Origin: Bettongia penicillata ogilbyi
Taxonomy: Eukaryota; Chordata; Mammalia; Diprotodontia; Potoroidae
DNA length: 64,000 nt
NCBI GenBank assembly: GCA_023548195.1
Contig: JAJHZJ010000009.1
Coordinates: forward strand, 434,001 to 498,000
Direction of reading: 5' to 3'
Part shown: positions 1 to 9,949 of the stretch, piece after piece
How positions within the stretch are numbered: the first letter of the stretch is position 1
Layout: each line of letters opens with the position of its first letter
The notes under the pieces: model-generated
Told to the model about the DNA's origin: nothing
Seen by the model: the letters and a program-made list of their open reading frames with translations, nothing else
Databases searched by the model: none
Made by a program: the position numbers and the translations under genes

Positions 1-645
1 TGGTGGAGGACCTTGAATTCAAGTCATATGATGATTGGCTACAGGAGCTGGGGATTAGTTAAGTTTAGCCTGGAAAAGGAAGATTTAGGGGGGACATTTT
101 GGGTCTTTTCAAAGGTGGGAAGGACTGTCACATAGAAAGATTAGAATTGTTATCCAATGGTCCAGGAGGCAGAAGTTGGAGCAATGAGTAGAGGTTACAA
201 AGAGGCAAACTTGGGTTTAATGGAAGGAAAACTTTCTTAACAATTTGTTGTTGTTCTTGTTACGTCCAATTCTTCATGACCGTTTTTGGGGTTTTCTTGG
301 CAAAGATGCTGGACTGGTTTGTCATTTCCTTCTCCAACTCATTTTGCAGATGAGGAAACTAAGGGTTAAGTGACTTGCCCAGGGTCACACAGACAAGGTT
401 TGAACTCAGGAAGATGAGTCTTCCTGATTCCACTCTGGCTCCACCTAGCTGCCCTTCCTAACAATGAGAGCTGTCTAGAATTGGAATGGGATGCCCCAGG
501 AGGAAGTGGATCACTGTTCCCTAGAGGACTTCAAGGTAAGTGAGGATAACCACCTATCACACATTTGTTAAAAGGGGATTCTCATTCATGTGCAAGGTTC
601 ATTACATGCTTCCTGAGGACCACTCTAAGGTTCTACTATTGTGAC
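1..645 (+). repeat. CR1/L3 LINE, 3' region, split by a SINE
   Basis: The text follows the 3' part of mammalian CR1/L3 LINEs in sense direction: a 'glycine-rich' stretch about tissue-independent motifs such as gaggcaaac...ttaatggaaggaaaactt, then ctgtctagaattggaatggg and a decayed terminal segment. It contains no usable ORF. The element is interrupted at 245-454 by a SINE flanked by a short target duplication, so it was resident first. The left end runs off the window. Confidence 0.65.
245..454 (-). repeat. RTE-tailed marsupial SINE (family A), near full length
   Basis: Read on the minus strand it has a tRNA-like head (agctaggtgg type), a CORE segment with the 'cacttaaccctgtttgcctcag' type motif and an RTE/BovB-like tail ending in gtccaattcttcatgacc on the plus strand. 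The flanks ttcttaacaat (234-244) and ttcctaacaat (455-465) differ at one base and are read as the target-site duplication. Confidence 0.8.
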
Positions 646-1497
646 TGTTTAGTAACCCCCAGTGCTTTCCCCTTGTAGGAGAACTTTAAATTTAACAAAA
701 GTACTATAACTGTCAGAGGGACAGTACAGGTCTATAGTGGGAAGTGGGTCCCATTGCCCAGGGAAGGAGAGTGACCTTTAATGTTTGTGAGCTTGGGTGC
801 CAGTCCTTTGTGTTTTCAGTCAGGCTCGATAGGACCTATTCTATATTGATGCTAAAGGCTGTATGTTTGCATGGGAATTGAAGACTCCTGTTTTTGTAAA
901 GCTGTAGATAGGAGCCAAAGTCTGATATTCACAGAGGGATACCTCCATTGTATCAAGAACCAACAAAGATCTGAGTGTGACATCTCTGAAGTTGCTCCTG
1001 ATCCAGGTGAGTCTCAGTCTTCAGCTCTGGGTCATTTGCATTTACATAGTATTTTAAGGTTTGTAGAATTCCCTTTCTTATTAAAGTCATCTATTTACCT
1101 GTCAGTATACAAGGACCTTACCTTGCATGGGTATCTTGCCATCTGCTCTGCCACTGCCCCCTATTCTCTCCTCCAAGTATAATGGCCTTCCCTCTTGGGC
1201 CTCTGGGGACCTTGTCTCCTCACCCCAGACTGGTAGTGGCACTGGTGGAGTTAATCCATTGAGCTCTGGTACTCTTCCATGGGGCTTAGTTGTCCTTGTT
1301 GGTGGGTGAGTGAAAACTCATCTCCAAACACCATTATCTAGAGGGCCAAGATCATTCTTCCGATCCCCAAGGTACCAAGGTATGGACACTTGGTCACCTG
1401 TTTTATCACCATTTTTCCATTTCTTGCTATTCATCTGGAAATAATCAAATCAATGCTATCATTGTTAATGGAAAGAATGTGATAATCTTTTATTCTG
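646..1497. other. No recognised feature
   Basis: No repeat family, RNA gene or convincing exon was recognised here. Short open frames of about 100 and 60 codons overlap but have no recognisable motif and are at the length expected by chance. Confidence 0.4.
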
Positions 1498-1508
1498 TGG
1501 CTCCATTC

Positions 1509-1733
1509 AGGGGCACCTAAATGGTGCAATGGATAGAGTGGAATCGGGAAGACCTGAGTTGAAATTCAACTAGCTGTGTGACCCTGGACAAGTCACTTAA
1601 CTCTGCTTGCCTCAGTTTCCTCATATGTAAAATGAACTAGAGAAGGAAATGGCAAACCATTCCAGTGTCTTTGCCAAGAAAATTCCAAAAAGAGTCATGG
1701 AAAGTCAGACACAACCAAGCAGCAAGAACAACA
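1509..1733 (+). repeat. RTE-tailed SINE (family A) with target duplication
   Basis: A head-to-tail copy: acctaaatggtgcaatggat head, gtgtgaccctggacaagtca core, aggaaatggcaaaccattcc, then an RTE-like tail with agtcagacacaacc. The flanks tggctccattc (1498-1508) and tggctccactc (1734-1744) match at 10 of 11 positions and mark the insertion site. Confidence 0.85.
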
Positions 1734-1744
1734 TGGCTCCACTC

Positions 1745-2840
1745 ACATGTGACCTTGAAAAAAGTCACCTTTCTGGTCTTTGGTGTTCGCATTTGCAAAT
1801 GAGTGGGGTGGAGTTAATAGTCTGCTCTATATCTTATTATCTTGGGCTGGCCTACATGGCCACAAACCAAATCCCACATTTCCTGGAGTGCTCTGCCTCC
1901 AGGGTGTTTTGCCATGACCTTGACAAAGGCCAGACGTCTCCTTGGCATTCTTACTGGGAGAAGGTCAGAGGAGTCCCAATTCTCTTATAGGCTCTTGGAA
2001 GTCAGAGAAGCCATTTTCTTCTCTTCCTCCCGGGTGAGGCAAAGAATGTCTAACCTAGTCCCCTTCTGCGCCTCTGTTTAGGCTGCGATGTTTTGGTTGG
2101 CAATCCCCTCTCTACACAGCACCATTCTCTAAGGAGGGGAGGAACAGAGAGAGAAAGCAGGAGAGCAGTGGCGGCTACCCCAGGAAGCCCAACTCAAGAG
2201 AGATGGGGAGGGTCCAAATGAGTCCTAGATCAAAGCCTTGTCTAAGCGTGGGGCTGGCCTGACGGGGAGCAGGATCAAAAGGAAGAAGGAATAGGATAAG
2301 ATTTCTCACAACAGGTCTGCTTAGTCTCCATCGTGGATAAAATGACCCTCGAGAGATTGCCTAGTATTCCCATGAAAGAAGGAGATTATTCTTGTTTCCC
2401 TTTACGGGGTGCTTGGTGAGAGCTTTACTGGGGGGAGCTGAAGTTGGGATTCCTTTACTAAATTTGTTTCATACTTCAAGTCAGAAATCTCTATCCATAG
2501 CAAAGAGAGATGAGGCTGAGCTGTACAGCTTTCCCTTCATTCAGGCAGCTCCACAGATATTACCTCCTCCAGGAAGCCTGCCTAGACTGAAGGAGAGAGA
2601 AAGTGATCCTACTCGCCTGGCTCCACTCCATCTCAGCTACTAAAACTTCTCAGATAAAATTGCCTTCCCTACACAAAACTAAGAAGTAAACAGTGTCTCT
2701 TCAGTGCTCCTCAAGTTCCCTTATTGATTTCCACAAATGCCAAAATTTATGGCCACCTAGAAGCATCCTAATATATTATCTCACCTAGGCTTGCCCTCCT
2801 TAATTAGAATTCCACAACCCAAAGAAATAAATCCCTAATG
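1745..2840. other. No recognised feature
   Basis: About 1.1 kb without a recognised repeat. Open frames of up to 83 codons are present but show no domain, splice context or codon pattern that would support a gene. Confidence 0.4.
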
Positions 2841-2846
2841 GTAGAA

Positions 2847-2923
2847 TTTTTGGAATCCATGTCAAGGGGTCAGGAAAGGTTGAGGTATGGTGGCGAGCAG
2901 CTAGATGGTTCAGTGGATAGAGC
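2847..2923 (+). repeat. Inverted duplication, left arm
   Basis: This 77-base stretch covers the left flank of a SINE (tttggaatccatgtcaaggg) plus the first bases of the SINE head. It recurs in inverted orientation at 3999-4076 with few differences. The similarity stops abruptly on both sides. Confidence 0.75.
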
Positions 2924-3097
2924 ACTGGGCTTGAGTTCAGGAAGACCTGAGTTCAAACTCAGCCTCAAATACTCACTAGCTATGTGACTCTGGACAAGTC
3001 ACTTAACCTCTACTTGCTTGGAGAAGGAAATGACAAATCATTATTTTTTTTTTACTGAGAAAACCCCATGGAATCATGAAAAATCAGACATGGTGGG
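2893..3097 (+). repeat. RTE-tailed SINE (family A), internally shortened
   Basis: The head gagcagctagatggttcagt and core are intact, but the 'cctcatctgtaaaatgaac' segment is missing before ggagaaggaaatgac. A T-run replaces part of the following segment. Its head and left flank are also found as an inverted copy near 4.0 kb. Confidence 0.8.
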
Positions 3098-3309
3098 AAA
3101 GGCTTCTAAGTGCCTTTCAAATCCTACCTCCTGGTCTGTCCAAGTGTTAGGCCATTCTTCCCCAGCCTATCCTTCCTTTCTCACCCTGTCCTATAGTAAC
3201 CATACTATGACTCTTCTTCCTTCATAGAATTGTAACATGGTGTTAATTTTCTTACTTCATTCACATGCTTTTCCATGTTGGTTCATTGTCCTCGTTGCTC
3301 TCTTGAATA

Positions 3310-3886
3310 GTCAACTCTTTAACAATTTTTAATGGATAGTTTTGGTTTTATATCACCATTTCCAAATAGATCCCTTCCCCCTCCTTATTTGGGTAGTCAT
3401 CTCTTGTAACAAAGAATTAAAGAGAAAAAAATTCAGTCAAGTAAAATGAACCAACATATCACAATGTAATATATGTGTTGATGGAGACAGGTAGGCAGTA
3501 CAGTTTATTCAGTGCCAGGCCTACAGTCTGGATCAAATCCATCCTCAGACACTTACTAGCAATATGACCTTGGGCAAGTGGCACTTAACATTTCCTGCCT
3601 CAGTTTCATCATCTGTAAAATGGAATGGAGAAGAAAATGGCAAACCACTCCAGTATCTTTGACAAGAAAATCCCTAATGGGGTCATAAAGAGTCAGACAT
3701 GACTGAAATGGCTAAAAATAATGTACAACAGTATACACTGATCCATACCCATAGTTTCCCACCTCTTCAAAGAAGGTAAGGAGGCAAATATTTTCCTCTC
3801 TTCTCTGGGATTAAGCTTTACTTTCAAAATTATATAGCACTTAGGGTTTTTTTTTTTTGTTCTTTCCATGTACATTGCTTGGATGA
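3310..3886 (-). repeat. L1 3' region fragment, split by a SINE
   Basis: On the minus strand this resembles the 3' region of marsupial L1. The plus strand shows the A-rich caaagaattaaagagaaaa, then atccatacccatagtttccc, cacctcttcaaagaagg and the T-run before ttctttccatgtacattg. A family A SINE at 3491-3722 splits it. Only the non-coding 3' part is left. Confidence 0.55.
3491..3722 (+). repeat. RTE-tailed SINE (family A)
   Basis: Divergent head, then the core cagacacttactagcaata, the ggcaagtggcacttaac segment, gaagaaaatggcaaaccact and an RTE-like tail ending agtcagacatgactgaaatg. It sits inside an older L1 3' fragment. Confidence 0.8.
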
Positions 3887-3943
3887 GTAAGCTCTTAGAA
3901 GATGTTATGTTGGTAATTTTACCTGGTGCAGTTTCCCACACAA

Positions 3944-4559
3944 CAGAGTTTCTCAAACTTATTTGGCCTACTGCCCCGTTTGAAAAAAAACAAACTCAGC
4001 TCTATCCACTGAACCATCTAGCTGCTCCCCCCCACATACCTCAACCTTTCCTGACCCCTTGATGTGGATTCCAAAATATGTAAATATTTTTTAAATGATT
4101 CATCTTAAATTTAATCATTTATTGTAAATTTGTGCTTTTTTTTCCTGCATTGAGATTTTGATGAAGCAATGTTGTATCATGTAACCTTATAGTATTGTAT
4201 TGTAAACAAGTTACTACATGCACATATTCTTGTAAATGCATGATGAACTTTGAGACAATGAGAACCATCCTAGCCTACCAACACTTGCTTGTGAAGACCT
4301 GTCACCCACTGATAGATTATAAGTTGCATTTTGCGTGTTTATTTGGAAAATAATGTCATCATTATGACTTTAACTGTGTTACATGAACAGATTAAACATG
4401 TACAAATGGGTTAGTTTTCAAAATTTTCTTCTCTTCTTTCCTTATGCTACCACCACCCTCTTATTTTTATCCAACACACCTCAACTGCACCCAAGACTAC
4501 CACCCCTCCATTGTTCTAGCGCTGCCCGGGGGTAATATCACCCACTTCGGGAACCTATG
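3944..4559 (-). repeat. Possible hAT-type DNA transposon remnant
   Basis: The left end cagagtttctcaaactt and, on the other strand, the right end cataggttcccgaagtg both resemble hAT terminal inverted repeats of the 'cagtggttcccaaagtg' type. The interior has no transposase coding and contains the right arm of the inverted duplication. No clean 8-base target duplication could be seen, so the call is tentative. Confidence 0.35.
3999..4076 (-). repeat. Inverted duplication, right arm
   Basis: The reverse complement of the SINE head and flank at 2847-2923: gctctatccactgaaccatc, agctgctcc, then acctcaacctttcctgaccc and gatgtggattccaaaa. It carries only the first part of the SINE head and lacks the SINE body. 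Confidence 0.75.
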
Positions 4560-4654
4560 CTATACCACCTAAAGCACAGGGATAGGAACTAGATTTGTGA
4601 TTTTATTGGTACAGTGAATTCCCTCCACCAATGTGTATTTCATCTTCTCTGCAA

Positions 4655-4785
4655 CTTTCAGAGAGTGGCCTAAAGCACTGACAGATTAAGTAGCTACCTG
4701 TGTCTGTGTCTGTGTCACAGCTTGTCTGTGTCAGAGCTGAGTCTAGAACTCAGCTCTTCCTAACTTTCAAATTGGTTTTCAGTCT
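4655..4785 (-). repeat. Decayed MIR-type SINE
   Basis: A faint CORE-SINE pattern in minus orientation: tgtcacagcttgtctgtgtc followed by gagtctagaactcagctctt. A short tgtctg-type simple repeat lies inside it. Confidence 0.5.
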
Positions 4786-4989
4786 CCTAGGCCAAGCTAT
4801 GGAGGCAGTTGTTTAATCAAAGCTTTCCAGTGGTAGTGATACCAGTGCTTTTGAGGTTTCCCAACTACCCCCATCCTGTATTGGAGATATATTCAACATC
4901 TCACAAAGGCATTTTACTATATATCCTTGATAACTGTGTATCTTCCACTACATGTGCAAAGAATGGATTGTTGATCATGCATATGTATA

Positions 4990-5870
4990 TTCAATCAATG
5001 AACCTTTACTAAGTCCCTACATCATACACTGAGTGTAGAAAGTCAAAAATGAATCAGTGTTAGCTCTCAAGGACTTCACAGCTGATCAAAGAAAACAACA
5101 TGAGCATATGTGTGTGTGAAAGAAGGCTGAATCTGAGCTGTGTTTTTTTGTTTGTTTGTCTTTTGAGACTTGATTTCTCTATTACTCTCAGGTTAGAATC
5201 GACGATGGTTACTCACAGGTCTGTCACAGGTGATTATTGGAAGGAGTAAGATTGTAAAAACTTTAAATGTCAAACAGAAGATTATATTTGACCCCGGATA
5301 CAGAGAGCCAAGAGAGTTTATTGAGCAGGGGTCAAGTGAGAAGACCTATATCGTGAACCTGAGTGACCAAGAGCATGGTGGTTCTCTAGAAAGAGCCGAA
5401 TGATTTGAGTGGTAAAGAAGGGGAGCTGTTTTGTACATGTTGAGTTTGAGATGTCTATGGGACATTCATTCCAAAAGGCCAATGGTTGATGTGAGATTGG
5501 ATCTCAGGAGGAGATAAATAGATCTGGGAATCATACGCATATTTGGTAACTAAAGCCATTATAGCTGATGAGGCTATTAAGTGGGGAAATAAGGACTAGT
5601 GCAGAGCCTTGGGGGATACCCACAGTTAGTGGATATGACATAGATGAAGATCCAGCAGAGGAGACCGAGGAGAGGTGATCAGACAGATGGCAGAAGAACC
5701 AAGAAAGAGTAGTATCCTGAAAACTGAAGGAGATTCAAGAGTGGAACACTGTCAGATTTTAGAGAGAGGTCAAGAAAGTCGAGGTCAGGCAATGGGCCAG
5801 TGTTCACAAACTGAGATTTCTGCTGTTACACAACAGTCCTCCTTCGGTGATCATTTCTGGTCACCTCAGA
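4990..5870 (-). repeat. L2 LINE fragments
   Basis: The plus strand reads as the reverse of L2: an 'aatgaacctttactaagtcc' 3' end at 4990-5105, then from about 5225 tatttgaccccggatacaga, gttgagtttgagatgtctat, atagatctgggaatcatacg and gagccttgggggatacccac. All are characteristic of the antisense of L2 ORF2 and 3' sequence. There is no intact ORF. About 120 bases at 5106-5225 are unassigned. Confidence 0.6.
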
Positions 5871-6049
5871 GTTAATGGAGTGGGTTGGTTGAATAGGTGT
5901 GGAGTCTGATCCTGCTGGGAGGAAAGAAGTGGGCAGAAAGGACAACATAAATTGCTGGGGTCTAACTCAGCCCCCACCATCCACTTACTCTGCAAATATA
6001 CTCTAATTCCTTCCCTTCTGTGGACCCCACATAGGAATAATGACACTAC

Positions 6050-6180
6050 CTTCAGTCTATTTCCAGCCCTGATCTTATCAATAACTTTCTCAGAGACTGG
6101 AGGCAAGTTGCTTAAATGTTCTTTGCCTCAGTTTCCTCATCTGTAAAATAAGGATAGTGGTGTCTATCCTATTTGCCTTT
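6050..6180 (+). repeat. MIR-type SINE fragment
   Basis: Contains the MIR-like tail aagttgcttaaatgttcttt followed by gcctcagtttcctcatctgt and aaaataaggatagtgg. Confidence 0.65.
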
Positions 6181-6930
6181 GTAGCGACCAGTGGTGTAAA
6201 GGTGTTTTGTAAGAGATGATTAGCATCAAAGTCTCAGAGGATGATGTCACTCATATGTGCCTCTGTCACTGACTTAGACATAACAGTACTTATGTCTTAA
6301 TCTGTACAATGGGTTTAGAGCGGTCTTCCTGATTTTTAGGACCAATGTGAGGCAGGACCGATCTTGGGCTTCTCAGACCAGTGGATTGATACTATGACTA
6401 GACTATGACCTGGGCCTAGTCTTCTAGATCTCTTCATTCATTGTTGGGGTGTTTTCAAGTGTTGAACTATAAAGGGAAGATAGAAGAAGCAGCCATAGCT
6501 TCTGTTGCCAGGAATATATTTGAATCAATACATTTTCATAGGAAATGGAGCCTTTCAAATATTCCTCCCCCTCTTCTGTTTTCTTCAAAGTCTCTTTGTG
6601 CAGTGAACTCTTTACACTGTAGGACTACTGTTCTCACTTCTTCTTTAGTCTCCCCAACAAAAGCCAATGGAATATACTTGTCTGGAAAAGTTTCCCAAAA
6701 GGATATGGTCTCACACTGGGTTGGGCTGGCTTGAGTTTTGTCTTCTTTTAATTTCTTCCCCCTACCCTTTTTGCCACCTCTCCCTTATCCCTAGACTCCT
6801 AGTAGCTTCATGTTGACCTGGGTCCTTCCAGTAAAGGAGTTAAAGGATCTCATATGTTAGAGGCTAACTGTGTTACTCTCCCTAGTGGGACTGCTTTTCA
6901 AAAGAGGAGCCAAGAAAAGGCAAAGTTTAA
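6181..6930. other. No recognised feature
   Basis: About 750 bases with no repeat or exon recognised. A 97-codon open frame in the middle has no recognisable motif. Confidence 0.4.
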
Positions 6931-7821
6931 GCCAAAGGAATGATTCCCTAATGAACTTTGAAGCATTGGGAATAAGCTGCTAGAGGATATATTTGGAGAC
7001 TTGGAAAGTCCTTCCAGGTGCCCCCTTCGTCATACCAAGTTGGTTACCATCTATCTTGCCTATCTGTAAGGTTCATCCTGGAGTCTAAAGGACGTTTGCC
7101 CCAATTCTGAGATGAGAAAAACTACGAAGGATTGATGAAGCACTAGGGATTTCAATGATGATATAGAATCAATGGAATTCAAGAGATCAGGGGAAAAATG
7201 AATATGTGCTAGAATACATCCCATTCTGATGGGATGGATAATAACTTAGCCAAAGCTAAAAGTCCTTAGCCAAAGGACTGACTCCTTAATTGTGAAATGT
7301 GAAGAATAGACAAATAGGTGGTAGGGGAGATATTTAGGGGCTAGGAAAAGCCACCTGGGAAGTGTAGCTAGATGACTCAGCGTATAGAGTGCTGCAGAGG
7401 CATGAAATCAGGAAGACCTGAGTTCAGATGTGACTTCAGACACTAACTAGCTGTGTGACCCTGGACAAGTCACTTAGCCTCTGTTTGCTTTAATCCACTG
7501 GAGAAGAAAATGGCAAATCACTTCAATAAACTTTGCCAAGGAAGCCCCATGAACAGTATTGGCATGATATGGTCCATGGAGACACAACTCAATAATAACA
7601 ACAAAGGCTTTCTAGGCACCGCCCTCATGCTACTGAATAGATTACCATTTACCAGCCTGTCTGTGAGGCTGGCTCTGGGGACTAAAGGACATTGCTTCAA
7701 CTCTGAGATGAGAAAAAATAGCAAAGGATTGGTGAAACATCAAGGACTTTGATGACAAATAATAATATAGAATATAATATGGAATTCAAAAGAATAGGGG
7801 GAAAATCAACTAAGCTAGAAT
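6931..7821. repeat. Old tandem duplication of unclassified sequence
   Basis: Copy 1 (6931-7214) and copy 2 (7269-7821, with a SINE at 7364-7604) share an ordered series of segments: gccaaagga, gagatat/gatatattt, ctgtaaggt/ctgtgaggct, actaaagga/tctaaagga, tctgagatgagaaaaa, aaggattg.tgaa, atatagaat, atggaattcaa and gctagaat. Divergence is substantial. The SINE is in copy 2 only, so the duplication came first or excluded it. The ancestral unit of about 290-310 bases was not recognised as a known family. Confidence 0.65.
7364..7604 (+). repeat. RTE-tailed SINE (family A)
   Basis: Head gtagctagatgactcagcgt, core ctgtgtgaccctggacaagt, then gagaagaaaatggcaaatca and a degraded RTE tail ending acacaactcaataataacaa. 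It lies in the second copy of the local tandem duplication. Confidence 0.8.
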
Positions 7822-8184
7822 GAAGACAAAGGTGTAACTGAAAGGGCAGGCAAGGTGAACTGGGAGTATGGCATGGCTGGGATGGGGAAGGTAGGACAGA
7901 AATTACAAAGACAATGGATCCAAATGCAATAAAAACACCAAGGACCCACTAATTCCCCGCGGAGTAGCTGCCAGTATTGGCCTGTGTGTAGCCTTCCAAT
8001 CAGCAGGCACTAAATTCCATTGTGGATATTTTGCCTGTGGTCAGGCCAGAGTTGGTCATTTCAGATACTTCCTTTTGTCCTTGAAGCTTTCTTGAATTTG
8101 AACTTGGGTTACCCTAAAGCATGGGGCACAGGATGTTACCCCTGGTAAAGGGAACAATATTGCCTTAGTCTTTCCTTCTTGATT

Positions 8185-8345
8185 TTCTCTTCCAATGAGC
8201 ATTTCATTAAATGTCAGAGATGGAAAGGAATGGGAAAATCCAACTCCCTTATTTTTACAGAGGAGGTAACTGAGAACCAAAGCACAAAGGGCAGGTTTTG
8301 AACCTAGGCTTCTTTACCGGTACAGTGTCTACTGCAACAGACTCC
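8185..8345 (-). repeat. MIR/THER-type SINE
   Basis: Minus-orientation CORE-SINE: ttatttttacagaggaggta, actgagaaccaaagcacaa and ggttttgaacctaggcttct, ending near the 'cagtgtctactgcaac' head. Confidence 0.65.
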
Positions 8346-8444
8346 ACTTGGGATTGCTTTTAGAGCCTTCAGGAATAATAGTGGGTCTATCAGACTTGGG
8401 ACCTACTCCTCCTGTACTCCATGCCCTGTGTAAGCAAAAGGGCC

Positions 8445-8612
8445 TTGAGTGTATTGTAAATATTGAATACTGAGTCAAAGGGTGAGTTCAAATCCCAGCT
8501 CTGTCACTCACTACTTGTATGACCTCTGGCAAGTGATCAAACCTCTTGGTTTCTTCACTGGTAAAATAAGGAAGTTGGACAAGATAACCTCAGCTCTAGA
8601 CTGTTGGAATAA
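8445..8612 (+). repeat. MIR/THER-type SINE
   Basis: Sense order is complete: gagttcaaatcccagctctg, acttgtatgacctctggcaa, ttcttcactggtaaaataag and the 3' end gttggacaagataacctcag. Confidence 0.7.
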
Positions 8613-9371
8613 ATCTGTAAATAAGGGAAACTGAGGCACAAAAGTCTGTGCATAAACTATTTATTGGTAAGGCTAGAAGTGAATAATAGTAGAAGTCAAT
8701 GATCCCTCAGTGATCAAAGACTCATCCATACAATCAGTATGATTACTCCAGTCTGGGTAGATAAGTTCATTACATAATGTCAACTAATGCCAACTAAACT
8801 AAGACTGTGATTGGTCCATAATTACACACTTTCAAGAGAGGTCTTCCAGAATCCATGTTAATAGAGACACAGAGTTAGTCAACATCCTTGGAAAGTCCCC
8901 AACTCCACATTCCTCTGCACTACAGAAACCCAGTGCTAGGAAAAACATCCCATGACCAGGTTGAATCATCCTTCATTCATCTCAATCAAGAGGTAGGTTC
9001 CCTCAAAGTAACATGTATAGTCTCCTATTAATTACCACACCGCCAAGGTGTATACAAGAGTTCTAAATCTAAGCCTTTAAAAATTGGCTACAATGGTTAT
9101 TGCTGTGATTAATAAAACCCTTAGCTATTAATCAATCCATGATCAATGATCAATTTCACAAGATCTAGCATCCTATGAATATAGAAGAAGTCAATACTGG
9201 AGAAATAATTTTTAAGATCCTCCATGATCACCTCCTTCAAAGAAGGAAAGAACCCCAAAGAATCTAAGAGATAATGAACGATGCCTTACAAAAAAATAAG
9301 ATAACTGAGAAGCTTCCTTTGCTTTCTCATCTCCTAATTAGTTTCCTAATCTTTGATCAGTATTGAGCACA
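8613..9371. other. Unclassified block, possibly an old LTR or transposon
   Basis: About 750 A+T-rich bases without a family I can name. On the minus strand an AATAAA occurs in a context (accaataaatagtttatgc) that could be a polyadenylation signal near the end of an LTR-like unit. No terminal repeats, primer-binding site or ORF were seen, so no class is assigned. Confidence 0.3.
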
Positions 9372-9545
9372 GCACAGCTGGAATAAGTCTTAAAGGCCAT
9401 TTAGTCTCATTTTATATATGAGAAAACTAAAGCCCAGAGAAAGTTAATAACATGATCAAGACTTATAGGTAGTAGACAGCAGAGTCAGGATTGAAACCCA
9501 GGTATTATGAGACCCAGACTCTTGTTATACCAGGCCATTTCCCAC
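9372..9545 (-). repeat. MIR-type SINE
   Basis: Contains ttatatatgagaaaactaaa, gcccagagaaagttaataac and gagtcaggattgaaacccag, which is the antisense MIR order. Confidence 0.65.
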
Positions 9546-9734
9546 ATTGGTAGCTCCTCAAGCAGTGAGGATTCTACCTGCTTCATACCTTCTTTTGTCT
9601 GTCTGTATTTATATGCATCTTTCTATGAGTCTTCCACAAACGAGTAGATGTGGATATCAATCATAGCTCTCTCATTAACTAAGTCGCTGTCTGTTTGGGG
9701 TCAGGGGACATAGATTCTAATACCAATTTAAAAA

Positions 9735-9895
9735 ACACAGGATCATAGGATTTAGAACTAGGCTTTGGGAGCATAGACTTTCTTTTTACAGATAAGGAAA
9801 CAGAGTGACTTGTCTAGGGTCACATAGTAAATACTTGATTAGGGATGCGAACTTAGCTCTTCTCGACTTCAAGTTCATTGCCCTACCTACTACAT
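9735..9895 (-). repeat. MIR/THER-type SINE
   Basis: Antisense order: ggatcataggatttagaact, tttttacagataaggaaaca, gtgacttgtctagggtcaca and ttgccctacctactac. Confidence 0.7.
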
Positions 9896-9949
9896 AAAAT
9901 ATTTGCATGTGTCACTGGAGATGTCATTTGCAACGACTAAACAAAGGAT

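Noticed and set aside
3944..4559. Considered 2847-4076 as one transposon with 77-base terminal inverted repeats
   Set aside because: The left arm includes the head of an ordinary family A SINE whose body continues, and no target duplication borders the arms. A local inverted duplication fits better.
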